Assembly (NCBI RefSeq): GCF_029873635.1
Contig: NC_080417.1
Location: 30,492,214 to 30,556,213, forward strand
Direction: 5' to 3'
Length of the DNA: 64,000 nucleotides
Origin: Malania oleifera
Taxonomy: Eukaryota; Streptophyta; Magnoliopsida; Santalales; Ximeniaceae
The notes under the pieces are model-generated. The model was given only the letters and a program-made list of their open reading frames with translations, was not told where the DNA came from and did not search any database. Position numbers and translations under genes: made by a program. Position 1 is the first letter of the stretch. Each line of letters opens with the position of its first letter. Of this stretch, positions 44,714 through 55,158 are shown one piece after another.

Positions 44714-46071
44714 TGTCGTGAAAATCATGCCCTAAGGTTATGCACACACACATACAACAAATAGAAAAATAGAGAAAATCAAAAGAAGGAAGAAGAACAA
44801 CGAATTTACGTGGTTTAGTAATGTGCCTACGTCCATGAATCCCCTGTGCAATTTCCACTATCATCAAACGAAAATCGACTTAGGGTTTCAATCCTTGGCT
44901 GCAATGTGCATATATAAACCTATAAGAAAATCCCAAAATACCCTCATACGTAGTTGTCAAATCAAGATTCGAATCGTGAATTGAAATTCAAATTTCCAAA
45001 ATCGTGAATCGAGAATCAAATCGAATTGTAACATTCGGTAAAAATTTCCAAAATCAATTCTAAATGATGTGCATATATTGATATATAAACAACAGTAAAA
45101 TGGTACAAAATATTTACATTTTGGCAATAAAAAAATCACATTTCATGTGTATGTTATCCTTGAACAAATAAAAAGTAAGGGAATGAGTCAAGAAATATTA
45201 ACTAAAAAGTGAACATTATGCTGTTTAAGGGAAAGAATCAAGAAAAAAAATAATAAAAAAAAAACTGAACTTTTTGTGTTTATCAACAATTTAAAAAATA
45301 TATATATATTTCAGGCATATTCTTTCTAGATTAAAAGGAAAAAAAATAATTAACTTTAAAAATGATAATAATTGAACAATGTTCTAAAAGAAAAACAACT
45401 TTTGAATCTTAACAATCTAACAAATCATGAGTAACACCTTAACTGATGTGTGTTCTGCCCCTACTTCTCAGTGGCAGAGCACTATACTCCAATAGTGAAG
45501 AATGGTTTTGAAAGCCACATAAGGCCTAAAGTTCTATTTTCTACTCTTTTTTAGCACAAAAAAATGACGTAGACGAGGAATGGAGAATAATTGTGTAAAA
45601 AAAAAAAAGCAATTAAAAGATCTAGAATTGCATGAATCGATAGTGTCAGATCAATTTGCTAGATTCATGAGGCAAATCAATATATTTGGATCGATTTTCT
45701 AGATTCACGAGGTGAATTGATAGATTCGGCAGCGATATAGTTGATTTTAGATTCACTAGTAAGATTCGAATTGATTTGGTTTGTATCAAATGCAAATCAT
45801 TTGAATCAAATTCTGAATCATAAGATTCTAACAACTATGCCCTCATATGATAATACAATTACACACATGCCTTAACTCAAACATACTTTACCATACCAGG
45901 AAGGGGGGATGTTCGCCTCCCTGCAACCCCTCCCCCCATGCACCCTCACTGGGCTTGGTTTAAGTAGACAGTGAGGTTTCGTGCATGGAGGGCTTAGGGA
46001 TCACACAAAACCTTCTACTTGTAACTAACTTCAAGTGGATAACCCCTCTGAATATGAGCCATAACTTAATA
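44714..46071. mobile_element. Solo LTR, second copy, split by a TIR element
   Basis: Same family as 16728-17161: starts TGTCGTGAAAATCATG and ends ATAACTTAATA. Flanks are GAAAT (44709-44713) and GAAAC (46072-46076), a 5-bp duplication with one transition. The LTR is interrupted at 44949-45839; without the insertion and its duplicated target it would be about 459 bp, close to the 434-bp copy. Confidence 0.82.
44949..45839. mobile_element. 891-bp non-autonomous TIR transposon, probably hAT-like
   Basis: A perfect 8-bp direct repeat CCCTCATA (44941-44948 and 45840-45847) brackets the insertion. Ends are CGTAGTTGTCAAATC and, complemented, CATAGTTGTTAGAATC. Both termini are filled with GAATCG/CGATTC words in opposite orientation, so long snap-back structure is likely. 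The homologous solo LTR at 16940-16965 shows the uninterrupted target TCCTCATATGATAATAC. No transposase frame. The 8-bp duplication fits hAT, but the terminal sequence is not a standard hAT end; Mutator-like is possible. Confidence 0.85.
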
Positions 46072-46907
46072 GAAACAATTTTATTCTAAACTACACAAAA
46101 CAAAAAGTCAGGAATCTCCATGACCACAGAATTGATGAGTTAGTTTTGGAACCAATGCCACCAAGGTTGGTTCTAGATTAGCTCTAGAACTGGCTTTGAT
46201 GGGTCAGTTACAAGATCAGCTCCAGTTGAGCAGACTCCTAGAATCTTAAATATTGGGACTAGAACCAACCTGGATAGCACCTTGGAATTGCACCAAAACC
46301 TACCCTCCAAGGATGATTCCAATCAGCTCCAAGTTCTACTCCTACCCAATGCTCCTAGCACCTAGTTTGGAAACTGTACTTGTAACTATAATGACCTTGG
46401 TACGTGTTAACAATATGATTAACCATATATGTATATAGTTTAAATTTTAAATTATATGAAGCTCATTTCAGGCCAATTGTTATTTCTTTGAAGTAGTTTA
46501 GGTATGTGAACATTGAATGTAGATTTGCTAGTAAAGTTTCTGATGGGGAAATGAAATTGTCAGTTTGCTTTGATTGCTTTTTGGTGTGTCATATACAAGC
46601 AAGATTCAAAATTGTATTCTGGAAATATATAACAGTACATAAGTTGATTAATTTATTAAATATCAATCCATCAAGGTTTTACTTCGCAACTCAAACTAAA
46701 GAATGAACAGTCAAAATCTGTAACCTCATGTCTTTCTATGTGTGTGCACAGCAACCTTAGTACCATGATCATAAGATAAGAGTCATGAGGATGAACGGCC
46801 AATTTTATTTTATTTTTTTATTTCTCTACTAATTTGAATTGTGCTATGTACATATCTTTCTTATACAGTTCTTGAAGGATTTCTGTCTTTCTACTAGGGG
46901 AGAAAAA

Positions 46908-47984
46908 ATGGATAGAGGAAAGAGGCCAAGTAAGATTACTGGAAGCATGAGCAATAAGATCTACATGGACCTCAGAGAGATAATAAAAGAGCGTGCTCTT
47001 CCTTTTCTTCCTGCAAAGTCACTTTTCAGGTTCACAGGGGTTTGTAGGGACTGGAAGCTTCAGATCTCAGCTCCCTTCTTCGCCCACACACAGACAAATT
47101 CCTTCCATGCTATCTCAGGCATCTTTTGTCAGTTTCCTAGGGAACTACCTTCTTTCATCTCCCTTGAACAGAAGGCATATGGTGTGCCAGACCCATCTTT
47201 GAAATTTTTTCCTGAAGAAGTTGACGTCAGGACCTCATCAAATGGACTACTTTGCTGTCAAGGTCGCTCTGGGGACAAGGCATACTACATCTGTAATCCC
47301 GTCACCAAGCAATTGAAAAAACTCCCTCAGCCAAATGCTAACCATGGCCCTGACCCTGCCATTGTTCTTATCTTTGAACCATCGCGACTGAACTTTGTGG
47401 CTGATTACAAGCTGGTTTGTGCTTTCCCATCTGCTGATTTTGATGATGGATATGAGTTTGAGATCTATTCTTCTGAAAAAGGATCTTGGGAAAATTCTGG
47501 GGAGATTTTCTTTGGAAATAACAAGTTCCTGCCTGCATCGGGTATTCATGTGAATGATGTTGTATACTGGCAAGTAAAACAGACTGGTCTTGTTGCTTTT
47601 GATGTTGTGAAATGCCGGGCAAAACTCATCCAAAGCTATGCTGCGAAAGGGACCTTGGGTGTGATGCATAAGAAGCTTTGTGCGACTCACATACATGGGA
47701 AGACACTAACTGTGAGCTTGCTGTCTAATATTTACTCAAACACAATGCAACTGCACAGCCATGCCAGGGCATGGGAGGAGAAATGTCGAATCCAGTTGGA
47801 CGATTCCTTGCCTTTGCACGACCAGCCTTGTGTGTTGCTCACGGCTGATAATCTGGTGGTGATTCAGGCCAGGAAAACAATCTTTTCCTTTGACACGAAA
47901 ACCAGAGAAGGCACAATATTATGCAACACGGCTGACTCTGGCATGAGGAGTGTTCCTTATGTGAATAGCCTTGTCTATGTCTAG
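46908..47984 (+). CDS. F-box protein with F-box-associated domain
   Basis: A 358-aa frame starting MDRGKRPSK. Residues about 20-60 (LREII..LPFLPAKSLFRFTGVCRDWKLQIS) are a slightly divergent F-box, which binds SKP1 in an SCF ubiquitin ligase. SSNGLLCC at 110-117 and YICNPVTKQLKKLP at 127-140 are the start of the F-box-associated region that presents substrates in the plant family; it continues with YELVCAF-like (DYKLVCAF) and VNDVVYWQ blocks. No stop or frameshift; length is normal. An in-frame ATG at 46839 would add 23 residues, but these include the putative splice acceptor at 46868, and the ATG at 46908 has a purine-rich context (GAAAAAATGG). Substrate unknown. Confidence 0.88.
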   Translation: MDRGKRPSKITGSMSNKIYMDLREIIKERALPFLPAKSLFRFTGVCRDWKLQISAPFFAHTQTNSFHAISGIFCQFPRELPSFISLEQKAYGVPDPSLKFFPEEVDVRTSSNGLLCCQGRSGDKAYYICNPVTKQLKKLPQPNANHGPDPAIVLIFEPSRLNFVADYKLVCAFPSADFDDGYEFEIYSSEKGSWENSGEIFFGNNKFLPASGIHVNDVVYWQVKQTGLVAFDVVKCRAKLIQSYAAKGTLGVMHKKLCATHIHGKTLTVSLLSNIYSNTMQLHSHARAWEEKCRIQLDDSLPLHDQPCVLLTADNLVVIQARKTIFSFDTKTREGTILCNTADSGMRSVPYVNSLVYV

Positions 47985-49408
47985 TCATCCACTGTCACTG
48001 TGTGTCCTTTAATTAGCGCTTTCTGGCCATAATGGGTATAGGCAAGGCAGTCCTATTAGCTTCTATAGTAGATCCAAACTATGGTTAATGGAACTTCTTG
48101 CCTTCAAGCCTGTATGCTAGGCTCCTTGTGGATTTACTGCATTAATTATTGTGGTACCAAGTTTATATTTTGATATGAATGGAACTAGTTACTGGGGTTT
48201 TGTGTTTGATATGTTTGGGTGACCTTTGTATATTCGATATGGTGAGAGCATTTGCTGGTAGAATTGTATTGGTATTTATTATGCGATCTCGAAATTTATA
48301 TTACAACATATAATTTAAAATGTATTATGAAGATGACACTGTAAGGAAGCTTTGTAAGGAAGCTTTCTCCATTCATTTGTCGCTTTTTCTCATCTCTCAT
48401 CTTTTCTTAAAGCAGGGCTAGCTTTTAGTCCTTTACCAAAAGAAATTGACCTTATGGTACCTTTCTTCTTAGTCATTGGCTTGTTATGAAGACTGACTGG
48501 GGTTGTCTAAAAGGGCGACTGGCGTCTGATAGAAGGAAGGCCGTATGCTCTTTTCTCAGCCGTGCCTTCTAAACAACATGCTAGAAATTTTACGTCTGTT
48601 CAGAAGGGCCCTTGGATAACCAAAGAAACAAATAAAAATGTTGTGTGGGCATAATGAATGTTTTTGGAAATTTTCAGGTCTTTATTGTATGAAAATTTTA
48701 GAATGAACCAAGCGAGACCACTGAGACCTTTCGGCTTATATTTAGGAGAAGTATTTTTTCAGGTAAGTACTTTTTTACCCCATCAAGGATAGCCAAACTA
48801 CTTTTGTAAGTGCTTTATTGTTTGTAAGTCCCCCTCATACTACTTTAGCAAGTGCTTTATAGTTCACAAGCCCCCTCATGAAGCAATCAATTTTCCAAAA
48901 TGCTCAAGAGGATGCCTTTAATTATTGAATTGAACAGCTCTCTTTTAGTACGCAGAAAGTTCCCAAATGCTTTATTCTCCTTCCCTTGCACTGTGGGCGG
49001 CTGTGAACCTGCATGTGTAATGTTTTATTCCTTTTTTTTTTTAAGGAGTGAAAAATGATAGAGATATCTTTAGACTTGTTTTAGTTAAAAAACAAGAAGG
49101 ATTTTCTTGAAAGAGAAGTTCAATTCATAAATATTAATTTATATATGTATATCTTTATTTTGATGCGTTCATCATTGTTTGAAAACATATTTAATTTGAG
49201 AAGTATCGAAGGATATTTTTTGAAAAGATATTGACGGTTGTTTTTAATTTTTTACCAATAGTGTGTGTGCGTGCGCATTTAAGGTTTTATGTGTGATGAT
49301 TTGCCTGGTCCACATAAGACTAATATTGCAGTCTTTGTTCAAACAATCCCTTAAAAAACAAATAAAATAAATAAATAAAGGCTTTTAAATTTAGAATGGA
49401 GAGTCAAG
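47985..49408. other. 3' flank of the F-box gene and intergenic
   Basis: Probable 3'UTR in the first 200-300 bases. The rest has no recognised gene; poly-T near 49033-49043, and GTGTGTGTGCGTGCGC at 49261-49276. Confidence 0.55.
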
Positions 49409-49974
49409 TGTCACGGTTTGACTATTTTCACACCGTTGTGAACGGTCGTGCGGTGCTAGCTAAAACAGTCTTGTTTAACTAGTCAGTCTATCGTTTACCA
49501 ACTTTCATCCACGAAATACTTTCATTAGCATTCAATCAAATGGTAGCGGAAACAGTAATCAATTCATGAAAGTTGTGGCAAGCAAGCACTAAACATTGAA
49601 GCAAACGTAATTAATTAACAACACCTCCGTTGACATCGTGTGTTTAACGAGGGAGGCAAGTAGGCTAAACATGTTGACAATAGTTAGTGAGTTTTACAAT
49701 GACTGATGAACACTCACCTTTCCCTAAAGAGGTTTTTATGTAATTATCATCCTGACACTAGGAAACATTAAAGTGACCGAGGAGTCATACTACCTTATTT
49801 GACATACAAAGACACTCCTAGAAGAAAATAACCCTACACTAGTATTTACATGATGGAAACCCATCCCAAGCACATGAGATAAGCGGTCACGGGCAAGCAT
49901 AATGCCCTGAACAAGCTTAGCTCATGACATTCTCCCCCACTTATGCAGTCGACGACCTCGTAGACTTTGGCAGT

Positions 49975-50160
49975 AGGTACACTTCAAGTGTGTCCACGAA
50001 CGGTTGAATATCTTCCGTAGAAATCTAACTGATTTCTTTGTCATCAAGGCATTTCCATTTCACTAGAAACTTCTGCCGCTTCTTCCTTGAGGATATGAAG
50101 TTTCTGTCTACAAGGATATCTTCAACTTCACGTCTGTTAGGTTGCACTATCTTCAACTCT
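49975..50160 (-). pseudogene. Chromodomain of the second chromovirus
   Basis: On the minus strand: QPNRREVEDILVDRNF, SSRKKRQKFLVKWKCLDDKEIS, stop, ISTEDIQPF. The VEDIL-R...FLVKWK-W pattern is a chromodomain; the stop sits where the conserved Trp should be. It lies next to the polypurine tract, as expected for the polyprotein C-terminus. Confidence 0.8.
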
Positions 50161-50230
50161 GCTCTGTTTGACTAACTTCTGCTCAGGTCATTGGTATTGG
50201 CGTTAAACAACTTAGGCAGCTGACATGAAA

Positions 50231-50900
50231 CTATGGTCTTCTCCCCTGATCTGCCCACTTCTTCATCTTCTTAGAAGCTTTCTCCAGATTGGCTCGGGCA
50301 AACTCTGCATTTTGTCTCCATTCTGTGGTGAAGATGTATACCCTAAGACTCTTTCGTTTGTACGACTTGCCCACTGTGTGAGGTAACAGTGGTAGTTGGC
50401 CTGTAACAAGCTCAAAAGGGCTCTTGTTAGTTGTTGAGCTCCTTTGGGCATTGCCACAGAATGGAGCCACATCAAGTAGTTGCACACAATTCTTCTGGTT
50501 GTCGTTGACAAAATGGTACAAGTACTCATCTAGCAGCTCTCTGAATCTCTTCATCTGTCTGTCTGTAAGTCGGTGAGAACTCGAAGAGATATCAATATCT
50601 AGCCTGAATATCCTAAAAAATTCTATCAAGAAGATGTTAGTGAACATTAAGTCTCGGTCACAAATAATAACTTAGGGAATAGCCCAGTGTTTCATAACAG
50701 TCGCAAGGAACAATTGTGTCGTCTCCTCTGCTGAATAGTACTTTGGTGCGGCCATGAAAGTACCATACTTCTTTCGCTCCCTCTTGTCTTGTAGGCAAGT
50801 GAGACAAGCTTTGGTATAATCAACCACATCATCTCACGTGTGCGGCTGACAATACCTCCCCAGTAGTTCTGTCATTGGATTCATTCTTCGTGAATACCCC
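50231..50900 (-). pseudogene. Integrase of the second chromovirus
   Basis: The frame 50231-50647 carries SSSSHRLTDRQMKRFRELLDEYL, SPFELVTGQLPLLPH and NLEKASKKMKKWADQGRR, the second half of a gypsy integrase. Further upstream, in other frames, are TCLTCLQDKRERKKYG- and CDRDLMF-type words. In the family the DDE Glu sits in a TDGQTER-like motif; here the Q-T/M-K version again lacks Glu. Confidence 0.75.
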
Positions 50901-51019
50901 TCAACGAACTTCCTGTAATATCTAGTAAAGCCAAGAAAGGAACGCAACTCCTTCATAGTCTTGGGGATCTTCTGTTCTTGAATAATCCTTACCTTCTCCA
51001 TACCCCTCTAGATATGACC

Positions 51020-51742
51020 TTATTCAACCACATGACCAAGGAATTTGTTGCTCCACTGAGCGAAAGAGCACTTCTCTTTCTTCACATCCAGATTGATTCC
51101 CCTTAGTCTGTTGAACACCTTCCATAGATGCTCTTCATGTTTCCTCTGAAACAACACTGATGCTCCCAATGGTGTTTTGGAAGGGCGAACACATCCCGCT
51201 TCCAATTCATCAAGCTGTTTCCCCAACTCTACTATCTCTGGAGGCGCCATCCGACAAGGCCCTTTAGCAGGTGGTTTCACTCCTGATAACAACTCGATCT
51301 CATGCTCTATAGTCCATCGTGAAGGCAAATTGTGAGGCAGCTTATCCGAAAACACCTCCTTATCCTGATCCAACACCGCTTGAATGGTCGTAGGCTCCAT
51401 CTCTTGGCCTACTTTTTTGTATACCACCACCATGGATAGACGTGTTTGCTCACCCTGACTCAATCCTTCATTGAGTTGTATGGCTAAAAGGGACTTCTTG
51501 TTGTCTCTTTTCATTGCAACGAATTGCACCATGCACGAGTGATCTCCCATCAGACATAGGGAACTAGCCGAAGGCATTAGCACTGCCCTCGTCCCCCTTA
51601 AGAACTCCATTCCTAGAATGATTGAAAAGTCATCCAATGACACCGCTGTGAAATTCGCATGACCTTCCCACTGTCCCAACTTTACAGTCACTTGCTTGGC
51701 CACTCCCCGAGTAGGCTGGGCTACAGAGTTAACGGTTTTCAT
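51020..51742 (-). pseudogene. Protease to RT fragment of the second chromovirus
   Basis: A 240-aa frame with DDFSIILGMEFL (protease end), IEHEIELLSGVKPPAKGPCRMAPPE and KTPLGASVLFQRK (linker to RT start). It then jumps to EEHLWKVFNRLRGINLDVKKEKCSFAQ and FLGHVVE, which normally lies after the catalytic YxDD box. The central RT including both catalytic motifs is therefore deleted in frame. Just downstream in another frame is [21 protein letters not shown], the next RT segment. Confidence 0.82.
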
Positions 51743-51788
51743 GCGTCCTGTATCCTTCTCTAAGGATAAGTTGAGTCTCCATGCTTCC

Positions 51789-54193
51789 TGTTGGCCTTAC
51801 AAGGTTTAAAATCTAGTTATCTTGTTTTGATACTAACAAACAAGTGGAATTTAACGTATTTGTGTGAGTAATGTTATCTCATGGCTCATATATGAGAAAG
51901 CAAGGTCAAAGTGAGCACAAGGATCAAATGAAGCTTAAAAGAGTCAAAGCATAGATTTAAAAATGATATTCTAAGGTTTGAAGAAAATGAGGACATGGAT
52001 GATAAGCCAAAGAAAAGTTAGAAGTCAAAAGATCAAAAGAAAAGCAAAGAGAAGGAGCTCAAGGAAAGACAAAGCATGAAGACTCAAGAAACCTAGAATG
52101 TGAAAAGTCTTAGAAGTCTTTATGTAAGTACTTTAATATTTAAATATCGTTTGAAATATTATGAAGTTCGTCAATTAACTTCTTGGACCTAAATACCTTT
52201 TAACATACTTGGAAAATATTTTTGTAAGGTCCAAAATTGTTTCAAAAAGGTTAGAATTATTTTTGGAATGAAAAACACCAAAAAAGGATTTCCCAACTAC
52301 TGTCATTTTTCATACATCCGCATTGAGGTACAAATTTCTCTATCAAAAACCCCTTATTTTAACAAGTGTTCAACATGAAAGGTATAGGATTTTATCTTAT
52401 CTTTTGTTTGACACTAAGAACACCTAATTTGGAGTTGTATAGAAAACGTTATATCTAAAATACTGAAATGGGGTCGAAGCTATCAACTAGCTGAACACTG
52501 TTCATGACAGAACATCAAAAGATTGAACCAGACACTTCGGTCGTCTGACCCTTGACCTAGGTCGTCTGAAGAATATCTTCAGTTGATTGAAGATTAATTT
52601 TAGTCATCTGAAGTTTTTGCTGAAATTTTTCTAAATAGGCAGAACCACCTCAGACAACTGAACTTGAAAGTTAAGATGTCTGAACACTGTTAATGGACAT
52701 ATTTTTCAGAAATTTTACTTTTTAAATATTAGTTACTTGGGCTCCAAAATTTGTTAAAACTTGGAAAATACTCCAAGTAAACTTGGGAAATAAGAAAACC
52801 CTTTTAAAAACCTATAAATACATGGTTTTGCAAATCAAAATATACCATGAATTAAAAAAAAATCCATTTGAGAAGCTGAAAGCACTCTTATTCTTACAAA
52901 ATTCTCTTGTTCACTCATTGCAAAACTCATTTGCTGAGATATTTTGAAGTGATGATCCTTCCTTCTTTGAATTCTTACTGTTAATCCTTATCTAAGAAGG
53001 ATATTGATGAATTCTACACTTATTTGTGAATTCTACACTTGGGCTTCATTCAATTTCATATTGATATTTCTACATTGAAGTATATAGTGCTGAAATTATA
53101 CTAACTTGCTCTTTGTGAGAGTATATTTGTACGCAGATTATATCTTATTTCTTGCAGTTCTTTGATGTTCCAAGGATTGTTTGGATCATTGATTAAGCAA
53201 GGGGATATTGCTTAGAGAGGCGGGCTCTAGCCTATTTGAAGGAGTGACCGAACGAGGGTACATCGTTTGGAAAAGGCAGGTTCTAGCCTTAACCAAGGAG
53301 TGTTGTAAAGGTGTTGTTTCGCCCGTCAAAGGAACATGTTTAGTGAATCCTTTGGTGGTTTACCAAAGGCAAGGACCTAGGCTGGGTATAAGACGAATCT
53401 CGTAAAAATCTCCGTCTCACTCTTTCTTTCCCTTACTCTTTATTTTCAATACATATTTAAATTGCGTGGATGGTTTAAATTGAAAATCATACATACTACG
53501 TATATTTGGAAATCAAGTAAACTTAAAGTTTGATTTTGATTTGGGTTACGGAAACTGAAAGAAAGTATGTCGGTTATACCATATCTTGCGGAAACCATAC
53601 GGGAGTACATTACTTAGTTAACATCCCAAAGATAAATTAACTGAGAGTTTATTTGAATTCTGAATATTGGGAAGAATGTGAATATTGATTGATTGGATTT
53701 CATATTACATATTATATTAAACAAATCAATCAATACAAGGCTTCACATCAGCAAACACAAATTATCATTTACTACAAGGCTTAATTCAAATTTATATCCA
53801 TGGCTGACAACAAAAACTATATTATGATTGAATGATTTAAAATTTGATATTGAGTAGTTTGTATTTCTAAGAGCGTTGAATCTTGCATATTTCCATCAAT
53901 CTAAATTGTGTTGCAAGTAACTTGTGCTTGGCAAATCATTTGGTTGTTTGTTTTCAAATTGTGGATGATTGGCTTGGTTACTTGAATGATTAGTTTGGTT
54001 GCTTGGTTTTTTACATAGTTGTGTTAATTGATTGAATTAAAAGAATTAAGTGCTTGAGTGATTACTGAATTAAACAATCAAGTCAAGAATTAGCTCAACA
54101 AAATAAAAGAAGGTTAAGGATTCTTAAAAGAAATTAAAAGAAATTTTTATAATCCAATTCACCCCCCCTCTTGGGACTACACCTTACTTTTCG
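51789..54193 (+). repeat. LTR A of SIRE-like copia element A
   Basis: Starts TGTTGGCCTTACAAGG, contains GTCTGACC/GTCTGAAG-type motifs at 52535-52690 and a TATA box CCTATAAATAC at about 52809, and ends after CCCCCCCTCTTGGGACTACACCTTAC. The following ATTGGTATTGGAGC (about 54195-54207) is a degenerate tRNA-iMet primer site. The LTR cuts the minus-strand chromovirus at 51788. Confidence 0.82.
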
Positions 54194-54220
54194 ATTGGTA
54201 TTGGAGCGGGGTTATAGCAA

Positions 54221-55158
54221 ATGTTAATTAGTAGCTATAAAAAGATCTATATGGCACACATAGGTGTAGCTCCCTTTGGAGAGGGACAATCTTCAACTAG
54301 GCCACCAATCTTTTGTGGACACAACTATACATTTTGGAAAAAGAGAATGCAAATATACCTTCAAACCATGGATTGGAAAGCTTGGGAGGTTGTCACGGAT
54401 GATCTAATTCCTACCACATTAGTAGATGGAAAACAAATACCTAAGGAAAAGAAAGACATGACTGAAAGAAATTATAAAATATTGCAAATAAACTCTAGTC
54501 CTATGAATGCTCTATATTGTGTTTTAGATGTCAATGAATTTAATAGAGTAATAGCTTGCAAATCAACTAAGGAAATATGGGACAAGCTTGAAGTCACTTA
54601 CGAAGGCACTATAGATGTTAGGGATAATAGGATCGATATGCTTACAAGTGAATATGAAGCTTTTAGGATGAATCCAGATGAATCCATAACTAATATGTTT
54701 ACTAGGTTCACTCACATAATAAATTCCCTAAATGCCTTTGGAAAAACTTACACTACTTATGAGATGATAAGGAAAATTCTTAGAGGGCTGCCACCTATAT
54801 GGGAACCAAAAGTCACTGCCATAAACTAAAGGAAGAAATCTGAAAACCACCTCCTTAGATGAGTTAATAGGTTCTCTACTTACATATGAAATGACAATAA
54901 ATGAAAGAAGTGGAAAAACTAAAGCCCAAGAATCTATAGTCTTCAAAGCCTCAAACTCTAGTAGTGAAGAAGAAATGGATGAAGATGAAGCAGCCTTCAT
55001 ATCTAAAAATCTAGCAAAGATACTAAGAAGGAGAAACAAATTCAAAAGAAGAAATCAAAACTCTGAATCAGAAGAAGAAGAAACTAATACAAAGAAATCA
55101 AAGAATAAAACTCCCATATGTTATAATTGCAACAAAACTAGACATATAAAACCAAAAT
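54221..55158 (+). pseudogene. Gag of copia element A, truncated at the zinc knuckle
   Basis: Frames 54221-54829 and 54891-55158, joined by a frameshift at about 54828. The core has NYTFWKKRMQIYLQ, ALYCVLDVNEFNRVIACKSTKEIWDKLEV, NMFTRFTHIINSL and IRKILRGLPPIWEPKV (UBN2-type copia gag). An acidic, Glu-rich stretch is followed by CYNCNKTRHIKP, a knuckle that loses its final Cys because LTR B begins at 55159. In-frame MAH at 54251 is the likely true start, since it matches element C. Confidence 0.88.

Larger units (their letters stand above)
42751..46868 (+). other. Putative 4.1-kb 5'UTR intron of the F-box gene
   Basis: Donor at 42751 (CAG/GTACGA) and acceptor at 46867-46868 (TTTCTTATACAG/TTC) are compatible with GT-AG splicing. 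The interval has no coding frame; it holds a poly-G run at 43491-43509 and the solo LTR at 44714-46071. Confidence 0.35.
49409..51788 (-). mobile_element. Deleted second chromovirus (Ty3/gypsy)
   Basis: One 521-bp LTR (49409-49929, TGTCACGG to CATGACA) is followed on the right by the complement of a polypurine tract (GTGGGGGAGAA on the minus strand). Then come a chromodomain, integrase, a short piece of RT and protease-RT. RNase H and most RT are deleted. The 5' part is cut at 51788 by the first SIRE-like LTR. A short LTR plus chromodomain fits a Reina/Galadriel-like chromovirus more than Tekay, but the clade is uncertain. Confidence 0.8.

Noticed and set aside
47247-47696. 149-aa minus-strand ORF inside the F-box gene
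   Set aside because: Shadow of the plus-strand coding sequence, which has clear F-box and F-box-associated motifs.
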